Below are positions 5,252 through 5,645 of a DNA stretch of 5,645 nucleotides, piece after piece. The stretch's first letter is position 1. The number at the start of each line of letters is the position of its first letter. The notes under the pieces were generated by a model. It searched no databases, had not been told where the DNA came from, and was given only the letters and a program-made list of their open reading frames with translations. The translations under genes and the position numbers were made by a program. The stretch comes from Acidobacteriota bacterium (GTDB taxonomy: Bacteria > Acidobacteriota > Terriglobia > Acidoferrales > 2-02-FULL-67-57): NCBI GenBank assembly GCA_016210895.1, contig JACQTG010000282.1, forward strand, positions 1-5,645, given 5' to 3'.

Positions 5252-5645
5252 ACTCAGCCCGTACTCCCTCTTTCTCCTGCTCTGACATCTGCCACCAGCG
5301 ATCCCCCAACGTGCGCAGGTGGTCGAGCATCGCCTGCATCTCCTCGTGTTTCGCCGCCTGGGCGGCTTCATCCGCCTCGGCGGGAACGTAGATAGGCGGG
5401 GCGTTGAGAATCACCGCGCGGGTGAAGGGATAAGGAATCTGGAACAAGTCCCAGCTCTTGTGAAAGACGTGGGCGCGCTCAGGGACAATGTGGAAACAGA
5501 AAATAGCGTCACCGGTACGCCGGGCGAGCCAGATCGGTCCGGGCTTGGCCACGAACCGCGGCCCGCGCGGTCCGTCAATGGTGAAGGCGACGTCGCAGCC
5601 CTGCTCGAGATGCTGCTTCATCTCGGCCAAGGCGCGTAGGCCGCC
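5187..5645 (-). CDS. DUF374 lysophospholipid acyltransferase-like protein (partial, 5' end outside window)
   Basis: The C-terminal 152 residues of a protein whose start lies beyond the right edge: the frame is open to 5645 and reads GGLRALAEMKQHL across a TTG codon at 5628-5630 that should not be taken as the start. The run DVAFTIDGPRGPR followed by AKPGPIWLARRTG is the hallmark of the DUF374 branch of the LPLAT acyltransferases, which are membrane-associated and acylate lipid substrates; the exact substrate of DUF374 proteins is not settled. The catalytic HxxxxD motif would be in the missing N-terminal part and cannot be checked. A Trp pair (DRWWQ) is followed by a polar tail of about 30 residues that is likely disordered. 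The 3' end overlaps htrA by 65 bases on the opposite strand. Other members lie near LPS genes, which would suit this locus. Confidence 0.88.
   Translation of the reverse strand, partial: GGLRALAEMKQHLEQGCDVAFTIDGPRGPRFVAKPGPIWLARRTGDAIFCFHIVPERAHVFHKSWDLFQIPYPFTRAVILNAPPIYVPAEADEAAQAAKHEEMQAMLDHLRTLGDRWWQMSEQEKEGVRAEFSAGVLSALPSPASGADPGRK

Noticed and set aside
2789..5371. An 860-codon open frame on the minus strand opposite folD, coaE and htrA
   Set aside because: It is codon-aligned with all three plus-strand genes, which share one phase. It stays open simply because those genes use no TTA, CTA or TCA codons over this span, as expected at high GC. Its product is a low-complexity Arg/Asp/Gly/His-rich string without a recognisable domain, while the sense genes are clear.
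5628..5630. TTG as the start of the right-edge acyltransferase-like gene
   Set aside because: The frame remains open to the window edge and the upstream residues (GGLRA) continue the DUF374 pattern, so the gene is truncated by the window rather than starting here.

Overview
The window is a dense, GC-rich bacterial chromosomal segment with seven protein-coding genes and the tail of an eighth. Almost no sequence lies between genes. The LPS heptose genes show an outer-membraned (Gram-negative) bacterium. The flavour of the proteins (kinase-only RfaE, the GT9 type, the HtrA with an insertion in its PDZ domain, a DUF374 acyltransferase) makes me think of Acidobacteriota or a related soil lineage. 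That placement is inference from memory, not proven by the sequence.

Layout: 1-70 is the 3' end of an unidentified plus-strand gene. It converges on a minus-strand operon that runs from about 2371 down to 87. That operon holds a 56-residue Trm112/YcaR-type zinc-ribbon protein (2201-2371), an ADP-heptose:LPS heptosyltransferase of family GT9 (1094-2194) and a kinase-only RfaE, D-glycero-D-manno-heptose-7-phosphate kinase (87-1097). The kinase start overlaps the heptosyltransferase stop as ATGA. Between 2372 and 2497 lies a divergent control region with one candidate extended -10 promoter for each direction. Rightward from it runs a second operon: folD (2498-3433), coaE (3449-4075) and a membrane-anchored HtrA-type serine protease (4091-5251). 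At the right edge a minus-strand DUF374 lysophospholipid acyltransferase-like gene enters the window (its 5' end is outside) and overlaps the htrA 3' end tail to tail by 65 bp.

How they fit together: the left operon makes and transfers LPS inner-core heptose, and the right-edge acyltransferase-like gene may also serve envelope lipids. The rightward operon joins one-carbon folate metabolism (FolD), the last step of coenzyme A synthesis (CoaE) and envelope protein quality control (HtrA). I see no mobile element, CRISPR array, rRNA, tRNA, riboswitch or clear intrinsic terminator. The content is mainly conserved housekeeping genes. The points most worth a second look are the in-phase layout of folD-coaE-htrA (one reading frame broken only by two TGA codons), the divergent motifs in the RfaE kinase, and the small zinc-ribbon gene leading an LPS operon. 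I found no evidence of a new biological system.
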